Assembly (NCBI RefSeq): GCF_006715085.1
Contig: NZ_VFMM01000004.1
Location: 434,001 to 498,000, forward strand
DNA from: Kribbella jejuensis
GTDB taxonomy: Bacteria; Actinomycetota; Actinomycetes; Propionibacteriales; Kribbellaceae
DNA length: 64,000 nucleotides
Reading direction: 5' to 3'
Translations under genes and position numbers: made by a program
Part shown: piece after piece, positions 17,146 to 25,344 of the stretch
How the letters are laid out: every line of letters starts with the position of its first letter
Numbering within the stretch: position 1 is the stretch's first letter
The notes under the pieces: generated by a model
Database searches by the model: none
What the model saw: only the letters and a program-made list of their open reading frames with translations
Told to the model about the DNA's origin: nothing

Positions 17146-18380
17146 TTGGCCAGGGCCTGGGTGCACTTGGTGGCGAGCTGCGGCAGAACCTTCGCGACGT
17201 CGTCCTTGCCGGTGCCGAGCGCGGTGTAACTGGTCATGCCCTTCTCGGCGTCACCGGACAGCTGCGCCTCCTTCGGCACCGACACGTCCACCACGCCGGA
17301 CTTCAGCGCGGTCGTGAACGCGGCCAGGTTCCGGTCCGCCGGCAGTACCTTCTCCAGGGTCGGCGAGGATGCCTCGATGATCGGCACGCCGAGCGCCGTG
17401 TTGCCCTGGATCAACTGGTCCTGGGCGACCTGCTGCGTACTCGCGAACTCGACGAATTTCTTCGCGGTCTCGAGCTGCTTGCCGCTCGCGTTCTTCGCGA
17501 TGCCGAGCCCGTCGACCTCCATCGGGAACCCCTTGCCCGGCACCGGTACGAGCGTCCAGTCCGGCTTGCTGATCTTCGCGAAGTCGGCCACCGTCCACGG
17601 GCCGAAGTCGCTGAACGTCGCGAGCCGGCCGGCCGCGAACCACTGTGCCTGGTCCTGTCCCTGGATGTCCGTGGAGGTCGGCGCGTACCGGTTCTTCTGC
17701 ATGTCGATGACGTACTGCGCGGTCTGCACGCCGGTCGCGTCGCCGAACGTGCATGCGGTCGCGTCGGAGTTGTAGTAGCTGCCGCCCGCCGCGGTCAGCC
17801 AGCCGCGGAACCAGAGGTTGCTCGACCCGTACACGCGGGCCTTTCCGTCACCGTGGGACAGCTTGGCTGCGATCGCCTGGTACGCGTCGAGCGTCAGCGG
17901 TGTCGTTGCGCTCGGCAACGGAAGGCCCGCGGCCTTGAACGCGTCGGTGTTGACCGCCATCACCTTCGGCTTGGCGGCGAACGGCATCGCATAGTACTTG
18001 TCCTGGTACTTCATCGCCGCCGAGATGTTCGGCTGCACGTACTTGCCCGGGTCGACGGTCTGCTCGGCGAAGCTCGGCGCGAACCCGGCAAGGCTGGTGT
18101 TGCTGATCTCCATCACGGTCGACTGGGTGCCGGCCGCGATCGACGTCTGCAGCTTCTGCTCGTAGTCGGACTGGATCCAGTTGGTAGTCACCTTGGTACC
18201 GGGGTTCGCCTTCTCGAACGCTGCCGCGATCGCCTTCAGCGAGGCGGCCTCGGAGTTCGTGCCCCAGAAGGAGAAGGTGATCTCGGCGCTGTCGTTGGCG
18301 GTGCTCGAGGCCGGTGCGTTGCCGGTCGCGCAGCCGGCGGCCAGCAGGAGCGCCAGTGCGGTGGGAATGAGCTTCTTCAT
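17142..18380 (-). CDS. Sugar ABC transporter substrate-binding lipoprotein
   Basis: A 412-residue extracellular solute-binding protein, family 1. A lipoprotein signal with lipobox LAAGC (Cys17) anchors it outside the membrane. Features of the family are seen: ITFSFWGTNSEA at the mature start, FEKANPGTKVTTNW, and the aromatic-rich sugar-site region with SNLWFRGWLTAAGGSYYN. AAGGA lies a few bases upstream of the ATG, which overlaps the stop of the glycosidase gene (ATGA). The neighbouring alpha-galactosidase-like enzyme suggests an oligosaccharide with alpha-galactosyl residues as ligand, an inference from context only. Confidence 0.92.
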   Translation of the reverse strand: MKKLIPTALALLLAAGCATGNAPASSTANDSAEITFSFWGTNSEAASLKAIAAAFEKANPGTKVTTNWIQSDYEQKLQTSIAAGTQSTVMEISNTSLAGFAPSFAEQTVDPGKYVQPNISAAMKYQDKYYAMPFAAKPKVMAVNTDAFKAAGLPLPSATTPLTLDAYQAIAAKLSHGDGKARVYGSSNLWFRGWLTAAGGSYYNSDATACTFGDATGVQTAQYVIDMQKNRYAPTSTDIQGQDQAQWFAAGRLATFSDFGPWTVADFAKISKPDWTLVPVPGKGFPMEVDGLGIAKNASGKQLETAKKFVEFASTQQVAQDQLIQGNTALGVPIIEASSPTLEKVLPADRNLAAFTTALKSGVVDVSVPKEAQLSGDAEKGMTSYTALGTGKDDVAKVLPQLATKCTQALAK

Positions 18381-19618
18381 GCGTGGTCCTTGGGCTGAAC
18401 GACCCGGGCGGTCATGCCGGGTGCGAGCGAATGGGTCTCGTGGTTGCTCTCGTTGTTGACGGTCACGGTCAGCGGAGCCGGTCCGCGGTGCACGGTGACC
18501 TCGGTGTGGTGATTGCCTTCTTGGTGGATCCGGAGGCTCCAGCCGCCGAGCGGCAGCTCGTCGACCGTCAGCGTCTTGATCTCGGCGGGCAGGTGGGACG
18601 TAATGGTGAGCGCGGCGTTCGGTGCGTCCGGGCGCAGCCCGAGCAGACCGGCGACGAGGTGCTCGACGACCGTGAACGAGATCTCCGGGTAGTCGTCGCG
18701 GCTGTCGATCAGATGTTTGGTCCAGCGCCACGCCGACTCGTCCCGGCCGTGGTCGAAGAGGAACTCGGGCCAGTAACTGAACGACTCGATGTTGAGCGGC
18801 GGATGCGACTCCATCTGCTCCTCGAGGTAGTCGAGGAACCGCTCGTTGCGCTCCCCCGTCCCGCTCAGGCCGAACAGCGCGGCGAGGGTGTGCGACTCCA
18901 GTCCCCAGTCGAAGTCGAGCCCGTCCTTGGTGATACCGCGCGCGAAGTGGTCACCGTTCCACCACTCGTCATAGGTGGCCTGCAGCTTGTCGGCCTCCGC
19001 GTGCCGGCCGAGCTTGCGAAGTACGGCGTACTGCGTCGCGAGGCCGTCACCCGCCCGGAGCAGCGGAGCCTCGCGCTCGTTGTACGTCGCCGTACCGAGG
19101 AAGATGTCCGCGGTACCGCCGGCTTCGGGGATGCCGTCGCCGTCCGGGTCATGGGCCGCGACGAACTCGCCGACGCTGTGCCGGTAGTAGGAGGCCAGGT
19201 CGGGGTCGTCGATCCAGCGCCGATCGCCGGTCCAGTCGTACTGTTCCAGCGCCCGGTAGGTCAGGTCGAACACCGCGGGGATCTCCCGGACGAAGTGCTC
19301 GTCGTCGTGGTAGTCGAGGTCGGCGATCCGGCCGTCGAAGTGGAACGCCCAGATCGGGAACCATTTCCGGGCCGCGGTCGCCGAGCGGGCGAAATGCCGG
19401 AACATCGCGAAGTTCTCGGCGTCCAGGCCGAGCAGGTGCGCGCCCGCCGCCTGGTGACAGACATCGCGGGAGTAGAACATCGGCCGGGACGGGTAGCCGG
19501 CCCAGTAGGACGGCAGGTTGCCCGGGGCGGCGCCGGTCTGGACCCATGCCAGGGCCCGGTCCCGGGCCCAGGTGAAGGCGTCCTCGACGTACGCCAGGTC
19601 GGAGCTGACAGCCAGCAC
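18377..19618 (-). CDS. Six-hairpin glycosidase-like protein, probable intracellular oligosaccharide hydrolase
   Basis: A 413-residue protein without signal peptide. Helical repeats with many Trp, Asp and Glu, such as LPSYWAGYPSRPMFYSRDV, AFHFDGRIADLDYHDDEHF and LNIESFSYWPEF, suggest an (alpha/alpha)6 barrel. The last 90 residues look like a beta-sandwich (LTITSHLPAEIKTLTVDELP). This architecture occurs in several glycoside hydrolase families (GH63, GH78 and others), and I cannot assign one. GTG start at 19618 is preceded by GAGGAGAGG. First gene of the sugar importer operon, so it probably cleaves the imported sugar. Confidence 0.75.
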   Translation of the reverse strand: MLAVSSDLAYVEDAFTWARDRALAWVQTGAAPGNLPSYWAGYPSRPMFYSRDVCHQAAGAHLLGLDAENFAMFRHFARSATAARKWFPIWAFHFDGRIADLDYHDDEHFVREIPAVFDLTYRALEQYDWTGDRRWIDDPDLASYYRHSVGEFVAAHDPDGDGIPEAGGTADIFLGTATYNEREAPLLRAGDGLATQYAVLRKLGRHAEADKLQATYDEWWNGDHFARGITKDGLDFDWGLESHTLAALFGLSGTGERNERFLDYLEEQMESHPPLNIESFSYWPEFLFDHGRDESAWRWTKHLIDSRDDYPEISFTVVEHLVAGLLGLRPDAPNAALTITSHLPAEIKTLTVDELPLGGWSLRIHQEGNHHTEVTVHRGPAPLTVTVNNESNHETHSLAPGMTARVVQPKDHA

Positions 19619-19648
19619 GCGCCTCTCCTCGGTCGGATTCCGAATAGG

Positions 19649-19664
19649 ATATTAGCGGTAAAAT
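19649..19664. promoter_or_regulatory. LacI-family operator 1
   Basis: ATATTAGCGGTAAAAT, a 16-base imperfect palindrome (6 of 8 pairs) with a central CG step, as LacI/PurR-type regulators prefer. It overlaps the -10 of the minus-strand promoter. A second copy lies 58 bases away in inverted orientation, and the LacI gene is two genes along. Confidence 0.7.
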
Positions 19665-19689
19665 TAGAGAGGCGAGGGAATCCTGTCAA
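19661..19689 (-). promoter_or_regulatory. Sigma-70-type promoter of the glycosidase/importer operon
   Basis: On the minus strand TTGACA (19689-19684), a 17-base spacer and TAATTT (19666-19661). This is the best -35/-10 pair I found in the window. Operator 1 covers its -10. Confidence 0.75.
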
Positions 19690-19706
19690 TACCTTCTCGG
19701 TGATGG

Positions 19707-19722
19707 GTTTTACCGCTATAGT
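19707..19722. promoter_or_regulatory. LacI-family operator 2 with embedded -10 of the alpha-galactosidase-like gene
   Basis: GTTTTACCGCTATAGT shares AGCGGTAAAA with operator 1 in inverted orientation. TATAGT (19717-19722) inside it is a -10 six bases before the GTG at 19729, so repressor binding would block a leaderless transcript. Confidence 0.68.
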
Positions 19723-19728
19723 CCGAGT

Positions 19729-21444
19729 GTGACGACATTCGAGATCCGCTCTCCCGACGGTCGGACCATCCGTTGCGGCACACTGACCGGAGCCGGGGCG
19801 GTGCGCGAGCAGCCTGCTGCCGAACCGGGTGTTCTGCGGTACGACGTGACAGCTGACGAGCCCGTAACGCTCCGGTGGACGTGGCCGGCCGAGGATGCGA
19901 TCACGCTCTGGCAAGCCACGCAAGGCTCCCGACGCAACCTCCCCACCGACTGGGGCTCCCACCGCGAAGTCCGCTCGGTCCGATCGGCTCCCGTGGCGTC
20001 GCTGGTGGATGCGCAGGACAGGGCCGTCATCACGATTTCGCTGTCGTCGAACGTGCGGGGCTGTGACTTCGCGGTGGGCGTGAACGAGGAAACAGCGGAG
20101 CAACTGATCGAGCTGACCGTCGACGACGTCGAGGGCGCAGGCTTTACCTTGCGGATCGATCTGAGAGCGCAGCACTTCTCCGATGCGTTGCGAGCCGTGA
20201 CCGCTGAGTGGACAGCCGAGTTGGGTTCGCGGATTGCGGCGGTACCGGCGGTGGCGCGGGAGGCGATGTACTCGACCTGGTACAGCGACCACCAGCACGT
20301 GTCGGCCGCGTCGGTCGAGCGGCACGCGCGCGCTGGAACGGCGTACGGGACCAAGGCGGTGATTGTCGACGACGGGTGGCAGACCGACGACACGCGGCGC
20401 GGGTACGCGTATTGCGGCGACTGGGAGCCGACCGGCGACACCTTTCCCGACATGGCTGGGCACGTACGGCGGGTCCACGAGCTCGGGCAGCGGTACGTGC
20501 TGTGGCTCGCGCCGCCGTTGATCGGCGTGTATTCGAAGGCTTGGGCACGGTTCAAGGACCGTACGCTCGGCTTCGCCGACGGCGAGGTGACCGCCGTGCT
20601 CGACCCGCGCTACCCGGAGGTCCGCGAGCATCTGCTGGAGTGCTGCATCCGTCCGGTCCGCGACTGGGGTGTCGACGGCCTGAAGCTCGACTTCATCGAC
20701 TCCTGGGCACGGGAACAGCTCCCCGCCGGGCCGGGCACCGACTGCGAGTCGGTCGACGAAGGGGTCGAGCGATTCCTGCAGGCGGTCACCGACGAACTGC
20801 GCACCCTGCGGTCCGACGTCCTGATCGAGTTCCGGCAGGACTACGTGCATCCGCGACTCTGGCAGTTCGGCACGTTCCTGCGGGCCGGCGACTGCGCACT
20901 CGACCCGGTCGAGAACAGGGTTCGGACTGTCGACTGCCGCTTGTTGGCAGGTGACCGCGCGGTGCATTCGGACATGTTGCTGTGGCATCCGTCGGCCTCG
21001 GTGGAGAACGTCGCGCTGCAGTTCATCGGCGCCCTGTTCAGTACGGTGCAGGTGTCGATGGACCTGGACGCGTTGTCGGCGGAACACGAGCGCGTCGTCC
21101 GGTACTGGCTCGAGTTCCTGCGCGACCACTCCGACGCGTTGCTGCACGGCGTGCTGCTGCCGTCGCGGCCCGATGCGCGCTACACGCAGGTGCGTGCGGT
21201 CGGTACGGCGGAAACCGTGGTCGCCGTGTTCACCGACCCAGTGGTGCAGGTAGCGGATGCCCGTACGGTGGTGGTCAACGGGAGCGCCGGCCGGCGACTG
21301 TATGTCGAAGGTGCGAGTGGAGCTGTCGACCTCGTAGTGTCGGACTGCTCCGGCCACGAGGTGTACCGGGAGACCACAAGCGCACCAGCTGTCTGGGTGA
21401 TCGACGTACCGCTGGGCGGTGTCGCCCGGATCGTACGGAGTTGA
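19729..21444 (+). CDS. Clan GH-D glycosidase, alpha-galactosidase-like
   Basis: A 571-residue protein without signal peptide. After an N-terminal beta-sandwich (about 1-165) a TIM barrel shows WYSDHQ, VIVDDGWQTD, YVLWLAPPL and DGLKLDFID with the likely nucleophile Asp321; FRQDYVHP and RAGDCALD follow, where Asp388 is the best acid/base candidate. These match GH36/GH27-type alpha-galactosidases, although related enzymes act on other alpha-glycosides. The GTG has no ribosome site but a -10 (TATAGT) six bases upstream: leaderless. Divergent from the importer operon and under the shared LacI operators, so it likely releases galactose from imported oligosaccharides. Confidence 0.85.
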   Translation: MTTFEIRSPDGRTIRCGTLTGAGAVREQPAAEPGVLRYDVTADEPVTLRWTWPAEDAITLWQATQGSRRNLPTDWGSHREVRSVRSAPVASLVDAQDRAVITISLSSNVRGCDFAVGVNEETAEQLIELTVDDVEGAGFTLRIDLRAQHFSDALRAVTAEWTAELGSRIAAVPAVAREAMYSTWYSDHQHVSAASVERHARAGTAYGTKAVIVDDGWQTDDTRRGYAYCGDWEPTGDTFPDMAGHVRRVHELGQRYVLWLAPPLIGVYSKAWARFKDRTLGFADGEVTAVLDPRYPEVREHLLECCIRPVRDWGVDGLKLDFIDSWAREQLPAGPGTDCESVDEGVERFLQAVTDELRTLRSDVLIEFRQDYVHPRLWQFGTFLRAGDCALDPVENRVRTVDCRLLAGDRAVHSDMLLWHPSASVENVALQFIGALFSTVQVSMDLDALSAEHERVVRYWLEFLRDHSDALLHGVLLPSRPDARYTQVRAVGTAETVVAVFTDPVVQVADARTVVVNGSAGRRLYVEGASGAVDLVVSDCSGHEVYRETTSAPAVWVIDVPLGGVARIVRS

Positions 21445-21457
21445 CGGGGAGATCGAT

Positions 21458-22450
21458 GTGGTGACACAGAAGCCGAGGCGGACGACGGTCGCGGACGTCG
21501 CCCGGCTGGCCGGGGTGTCGGCGATGACGGTGTCGAACGTCCTGAACGCCCCGCACCGGGTCGCGCCGCCCACCGTGCAGGTCGTGCGCGCCGCGATCAA
21601 GGAACTGGGCTACATCCCGAACCACGCGGCCCGCGCGCTGTCGTCCGGGCGCAGCCAGGTGATCGGCCTGCCGCTGTACTTCGAGGACGACGACCACGAC
21701 ACCGGCCTCGGTGGCTTCCTGCACGGTCTGCTCGGCGGGCTGGTGAAGGCGGCCGCCGGGTCCGGGTACGGCGTCCACGTGACCACGCCGACCGAGGGCG
21801 CGACCGAGATCATGTTGTACGAGAAACTGATCGCGGCGCGGCAGGTCGACGCGATCGTCGTTCTCGAGACGATGCCTAACGATCCGCGGATCGAGTTCCT
21901 CAGCCGGCGGCCGTTCCCGTTCGTCGCGTTCGGGCAGACCGCGGCCGATCAGCGGCAGTGCTGGGTGGACGTGGACAACGCGACGTCGATGGCCGGGATC
22001 GCAGACCATCTGCAATCGACAGGCCGCCGGCGGGCCGTATATCTGGCGACGGACAGCGTGCTGCCGTGGGTGCATCAACGACAGGACGGGTTCGTGCGGC
22101 AGTTCCCGTCGACGGACGTCAAGTCGTTCGGCTCACTCGAAGCGGTGGCGGCATACGTCGAGGAGGCCGAGCTGCCGGATGCGTTCGTCGCGGACAACGA
22201 CGCGTACGCCGTGGTCGCGATGCGGACGCTGCAGCGCCGCGGGATCACGGTCGGGCAGGACGTCGCGGTCACCGGCTTCAACGACTTCCCGTTCGCGAGC
22301 ATGCTCGACACCCCGTTGACCACCGCCCGGATCCCGCTCGCCGACATCGCCGCCCGTCTGTTCGAGCGCGCCCTGCACGAGATCGCCGGCGAACCGGACG
22401 AACCGGGCTGTCTGGTCACTGCGCCGCTGGTGGTTCGCTCGAGTGCTTGA
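21458..22450 (+). CDS. LacI family transcriptional regulator of the sugar locus
   Basis: A 330-residue repressor. The HTH is TVADVARLAGVSAMTVSNVLN with the hinge helix region NHAARALSSGRS, then a periplasmic-binding-protein-like effector domain (IGLPLYFEDDD, DAIVVLETMPNDPR, DAFVADNDAYAVVAMRTLQ, TGFNDFPFASML). GTG at 21458 or 21461 follows GGGGAG; the longer frame enters the upstream gene. It lies 13 bases after the alpha-galactosidase-like gene, in the same direction. The two operators at 19649-19722 are its most likely targets. The inducer is probably the imported sugar. Confidence 0.92.
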   Translation: MVTQKPRRTTVADVARLAGVSAMTVSNVLNAPHRVAPPTVQVVRAAIKELGYIPNHAARALSSGRSQVIGLPLYFEDDDHDTGLGGFLHGLLGGLVKAAAGSGYGVHVTTPTEGATEIMLYEKLIAARQVDAIVVLETMPNDPRIEFLSRRPFPFVAFGQTAADQRQCWVDVDNATSMAGIADHLQSTGRRRAVYLATDSVLPWVHQRQDGFVRQFPSTDVKSFGSLEAVAAYVEEAELPDAFVADNDAYAVVAMRTLQRRGITVGQDVAVTGFNDFPFASMLDTPLTTARIPLADIAARLFERALHEIAGEPDEPGCLVTAPLVVRSSA

Positions 22451-23300
22451 CGGCGGCCTCGACGAACTTGGCCAGGTTGCTCGAGCGGCTGCCGGCGGGC
22501 CAGACCACGAGCATCCGGTACGGTTCGACGTCGGTCACCGGCCGGTACACGACGTCGGGGCGGACGTTCCGCTCGGCCATCGACCGCGGGACCAGCGCGA
22601 TCGCCTGGCCGAAGGCGACCACCTCCAGCAGTTGCGAGGAGTCCTGGACGATCGGCCCGTCCACCGGATCGTCCGGCCGCGCCGACCAGTAGTTGCGTTC
22701 GGCAACGTTGGCCCGGCTCCACCGCGGCGCCGGAATGCCCGCGAGATCATCCGGCTCGAGCACGTCCTTCGACGCCAGCTCGTGCCCAGCCGGCAACGCA
22801 GCCACCCGGGGCTCGGTGTACAACTCCTCCAGCTCCAGTCCATGGTCGTCGAACGGCCGGCTCACCAGCGCAACGTCCGCCCGCCCGTCGCGCACCATGT
22901 CCGCCTGCTCCCCGAACCCACTCACCACCACCTCGATCCCGGGCAGCACGTCGCGCAACTCGCCGACGAGGTGATGCAGCAGCTCGGTAGCAACACCAGG
23001 CTTCGCGGTCACCACGAGCCCGCGCGACGACTGACCTGCCCGCTGCGTCCGCCGTACCGCTGAATCCAGCGCGTCGAGCACAGGTCCCGACTCCTTGAAC
23101 AGCGTCTCCCCCGCCGTCGTCAGCGCGAGCCGCGCCCCCGACCGGTCGAACAGGTCGCCCCCGAGCCGATGCTCGAGCTGCCGCATCGCCCGCGACAACG
23201 GCGGCTGCGCGATCCCCAGCCGGTCGGCCGCACGGGTGATGTTCAGCTCCTCGGCGACCGCGCGGAAATAGCGCAGTTCGCGGATCTCGGGCTCAGGCAT
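22416..23300 (-). CDS. LysR family transcriptional regulator
   Basis: A 294-residue regulator. HTH: LRYFRAVAEELNITRAADRL and GIAQPPLSRAMRQLEHRLG; the rest is the type 2 periplasmic-binding effector domain. The ATG at 23300 has GGAGGT abutting it, too close to work as a ribosome site, whereas TACCCT lies six bases upstream, so translation is probably leaderless. It is divergent from an SDR gene with a long inverted repeat between them, the usual LysR arrangement, and overlaps the LacI gene by 35 bases at the 3' ends. Confidence 0.92.
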   Translation of the reverse strand: MPEPEIRELRYFRAVAEELNITRAADRLGIAQPPLSRAMRQLEHRLGGDLFDRSGARLALTTAGETLFKESGPVLDALDSAVRRTQRAGQSSRGLVVTAKPGVATELLHHLVGELRDVLPGIEVVVSGFGEQADMVRDGRADVALVSRPFDDHGLELEELYTEPRVAALPAGHELASKDVLEPDDLAGIPAPRWSRANVAERNYWSARPDDPVDGPIVQDSSQLLEVVAFGQAIALVPRSMAERNVRPDVVYRPVTDVEPYRMLVVWPAGSRSSNLAKFVEAAVKHSSEPPAAQ

Positions 23301-23314
23301 ACCTCCAGGGTATG

Positions 23315-23342
23315 GCGGACCACCTGATCGGTGTTGGTCCGC
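23315..23342. promoter_or_regulatory. Inverted repeat, probable LysR binding site
   Basis: Arms GCGGACCACC and GTTGGTCCGC (8 perfect outer pairs, one mismatch, one pair) separated by TGATCGGT. It lies between the divergent LysR and SDR genes. A third half-site GGTCCGC follows at 23350. LysR proteins typically bind such dyads to activate the divergent gene. Confidence 0.65.
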
Positions 23343-23370
23343 GGCGGTGGGTCCGCGCTGGACTGGAGGC

Positions 23371-24111
23371 ATGAATCAGAACGAAATCGCCCTCGTCACG
23401 GGTGCCAACAAGGGCATCGGCCACGAAATCGTCCGGCAGCTCGCGGGCCGCGGGTTCACCGTCTACCTGGGCGCGCGGGACGCCTCGCGCGGTACGGCGG
23501 CCGCGGCCGGGCTGGACGGCGACGTACGGTTCGTCCAGCTCGACGTGACCGACGTGGACTCGGTCTCCGCCGCCGCGAAACACATCGAGGCCGACTCCGG
23601 CCGGTTGGACGTGCTGGTGAACAACGCCGGCATCGTCGCCGAGTGGGGTACGGCGGTCGCCGACATCACCGCCGAGCAGGTACGGACGGCGTACGAGGTG
23701 AACGTGTTCGGCGTCGTGTCGATGATCAACGCGTTCGTACCGCTGCTGCGCCGGTCGCCGAATGCCAGGATCGTCAACATGTCCAGCGGGCTCGGCTCGG
23801 TCAACCTGCTGTCGGAGCTCGACGGACGTCTGGCAACACAAGGCCTGCTCGCGTACAGCTCCTCGAAGGCCGCACTCAACGCGCTCACGCTCGTCTACGC
23901 CAGCGCCCTCCGCGCGGACGGCATCAAGGTCAACGCCGCCACGCCCGGTCTCGTCCCCACGGACCTGAACACACAGGCCGCCGTACCGCGCGGCACGCGA
24001 ACCGTCGCGGACGGCGCCGCCGTACCGGTCGCGCTCGCGACCCTGCCCGCCGATGGTCCGACCGGTGTGTTCAGAGGGCCTGAGTCGCTGGACGACGTGG
24101 CTCCGTGGTGA
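23371..24111 (+). CDS. SDR family NAD(P)-dependent oxidoreductase
   Basis: A 246-residue Rossmann-fold enzyme. Nucleotide site TGANKGIG (residues 10-17), NNAG (84-87), catalytic Ser near 139, and YSSSK with Tyr162 and Lys166. The GARDASRG segment after the second strand suggests NADPH preference (Arg). GGAGG stands one base before the ATG; GTG at 23347 is an alternative start but lies next to the operator. Substrate unknown; many actinobacterial relatives reduce carbonyls of xenobiotics. Likely controlled by the divergent LysR protein. Confidence 0.9.
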   Translation: MNQNEIALVTGANKGIGHEIVRQLAGRGFTVYLGARDASRGTAAAAGLDGDVRFVQLDVTDVDSVSAAAKHIEADSGRLDVLVNNAGIVAEWGTAVADITAEQVRTAYEVNVFGVVSMINAFVPLLRRSPNARIVNMSSGLGSVNLLSELDGRLATQGLLAYSSSKAALNALTLVYASALRADGIKVNAATPGLVPTDLNTQAAVPRGTRTVADGAAVPVALATLPADGPTGVFRGPESLDDVAPW

Positions 24112-25273
24112 GCGCCTGACGGGCAATCAGTAATGTGGTCGTCGCGCCGACGACGCCGGCCAGCGCGATGGTGAGGTTGGGCGCGAGGAACGAGCCGACC
24201 ACTCCGCCCAGGGCGATGCTGACGCCCTGGATCGCCATCAGGCCGCTGGTTTGGATGGTGAACAATCGACCGCGGTACGACGGATCGACCTGCGTCAGGA
24301 TCAGCGGATCGACACCCTGGTTGAACGCGTACCCGGCACCCGAGATCGCCAGCAGGGCAGCCGCGACCGGGATCGGCGGCGTGGTCAGGAAGGCGATCAT
24401 CGGCAGCTGACTGGTCAGCAGCAAAGGGACGACGAGCCGTCGCCGCACGGAAGGGGTGAACCGCGCGACGACGAGCTCGCCGAGCACTCCGCCGATCGCA
24501 TACCCGGTGAACAACGCACCGGCGGCCGCGGCGACGGTGCCGATCTGGGCGGTGTACGCGACCGCGAGCCCGTCCGGAAGCGACGAGAAGGCCGGCGCCA
24601 CCCAGGTCAGCAGGATCAGGTTGCGCAGCCGCACATTGCCGAACAGCAGTTGCAGCCCGGACCACGAGTCGCGGACCGGGTTCCGCCGGCGCTCCCCCGG
24701 CGGCGTGTACGGCGTCCCGGTGCCGATCAGGACCGCCGACAACCCGAACGTGACGACCTCGACGATCAGCAAGGACTTCGCACCGATCGCCGCGACCGCG
24801 ATCCCGCCGAGCGCGAACCCGGTCAGCACGGCCGTCTGACCGATTGCCCTCAGCAACGACCTGCCGACCGGGAAGAGGTCCTGCGGCAACAGGTACGCCA
24901 GGCTGGCCGCGCGGGCACCGGCGAAGATCGGCGCGATCATCCCGAGCCCGACCAGCAGCCCGAGCAGCCCCGCGACCGGCATCCCCGGCAGCAACATCGC
25001 CAGCACGCAGGTCGCACTCAGCACGTCGCACGTCACCAGCACCCGGCGCGCGGGGAAACGGTCCGTCATCGACGACAGCAGCGCACCACTCACGGCGTAC
25101 GGCAGGAACGAGCACACCAGGACCAGCGCCGACAGCAGCGGCGAGCCGGTGCGCTCGAAGATCAGGATCGACAGCGCGACCTGGGCGCCGACCGTTCCGA
25201 GCATGGAGACGGTGTGCGCGGCGTACACCGAACGCATGCCGGGGACACGAAGGACAGCACGATAGGACCTCAC
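24071..25273 (-). CDS. MFS transporter
   Basis: A 400-residue membrane protein with twelve predicted transmembrane segments. The A-loop-like segment DRFPARRVLVTCD after the second or third segment and the repeat-half equivalent VARFTPSVRRRLVV are visible. GTG at 25273 gives the usual start MRSYRAVLRVPGMRSVYAAH; a frame extending to 25888 would cross the divergent gene and is rejected. It is divergent from an ArsR-like regulator and overlaps the convergent SDR gene by 41 bases. Probably a drug or metabolite exporter. Confidence 0.88.
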   Translation of the reverse strand: MRSYRAVLRVPGMRSVYAAHTVSMLGTVGAQVALSILIFERTGSPLLSALVLVCSFLPYAVSGALLSSMTDRFPARRVLVTCDVLSATCVLAMLLPGMPVAGLLGLLVGLGMIAPIFAGARAASLAYLLPQDLFPVGRSLLRAIGQTAVLTGFALGGIAVAAIGAKSLLIVEVVTFGLSAVLIGTGTPYTPPGERRRNPVRDSWSGLQLLFGNVRLRNLILLTWVAPAFSSLPDGLAVAYTAQIGTVAAAAGALFTGYAIGGVLGELVVARFTPSVRRRLVVPLLLTSQLPMIAFLTTPPIPVAAALLAISGAGYAFNQGVDPLILTQVDPSYRGRLFTIQTSGLMAIQGVSIALGGVVGSFLAPNLTIALAGVVGATTTLLIARQALTTEPRRPATQAL

Positions 25274-25307
25274 GCGCCGAGAGTGCGGCACGGCGGGCAG
25301 GTGGGCG

Positions 25308-25344
25308 TAGAGTTTTGGTTGTGGCCGAAAGTTCGCTTCGATGA
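25308..25344 (+). promoter_or_regulatory. -10 and seven-codon leaderless ORF ahead of the ArsR-like gene
   Basis: TAGAGT (25308-25313) is seven bases before GTG at 25321. The frame reads MAESSLR and stops at TGA 25342-25344, which overlaps the ATG of the regulator gene (ATGA). Translation of the regulator may depend on ribosomes ending this mini-ORF. Confidence 0.45.

Noticed and set aside
19261..21600. Open frame of 779 codons on the minus strand across the alpha-galactosidase-like gene
   Set aside because: It runs through two real genes and the operator region and shows no domain; it is a shadow frame.
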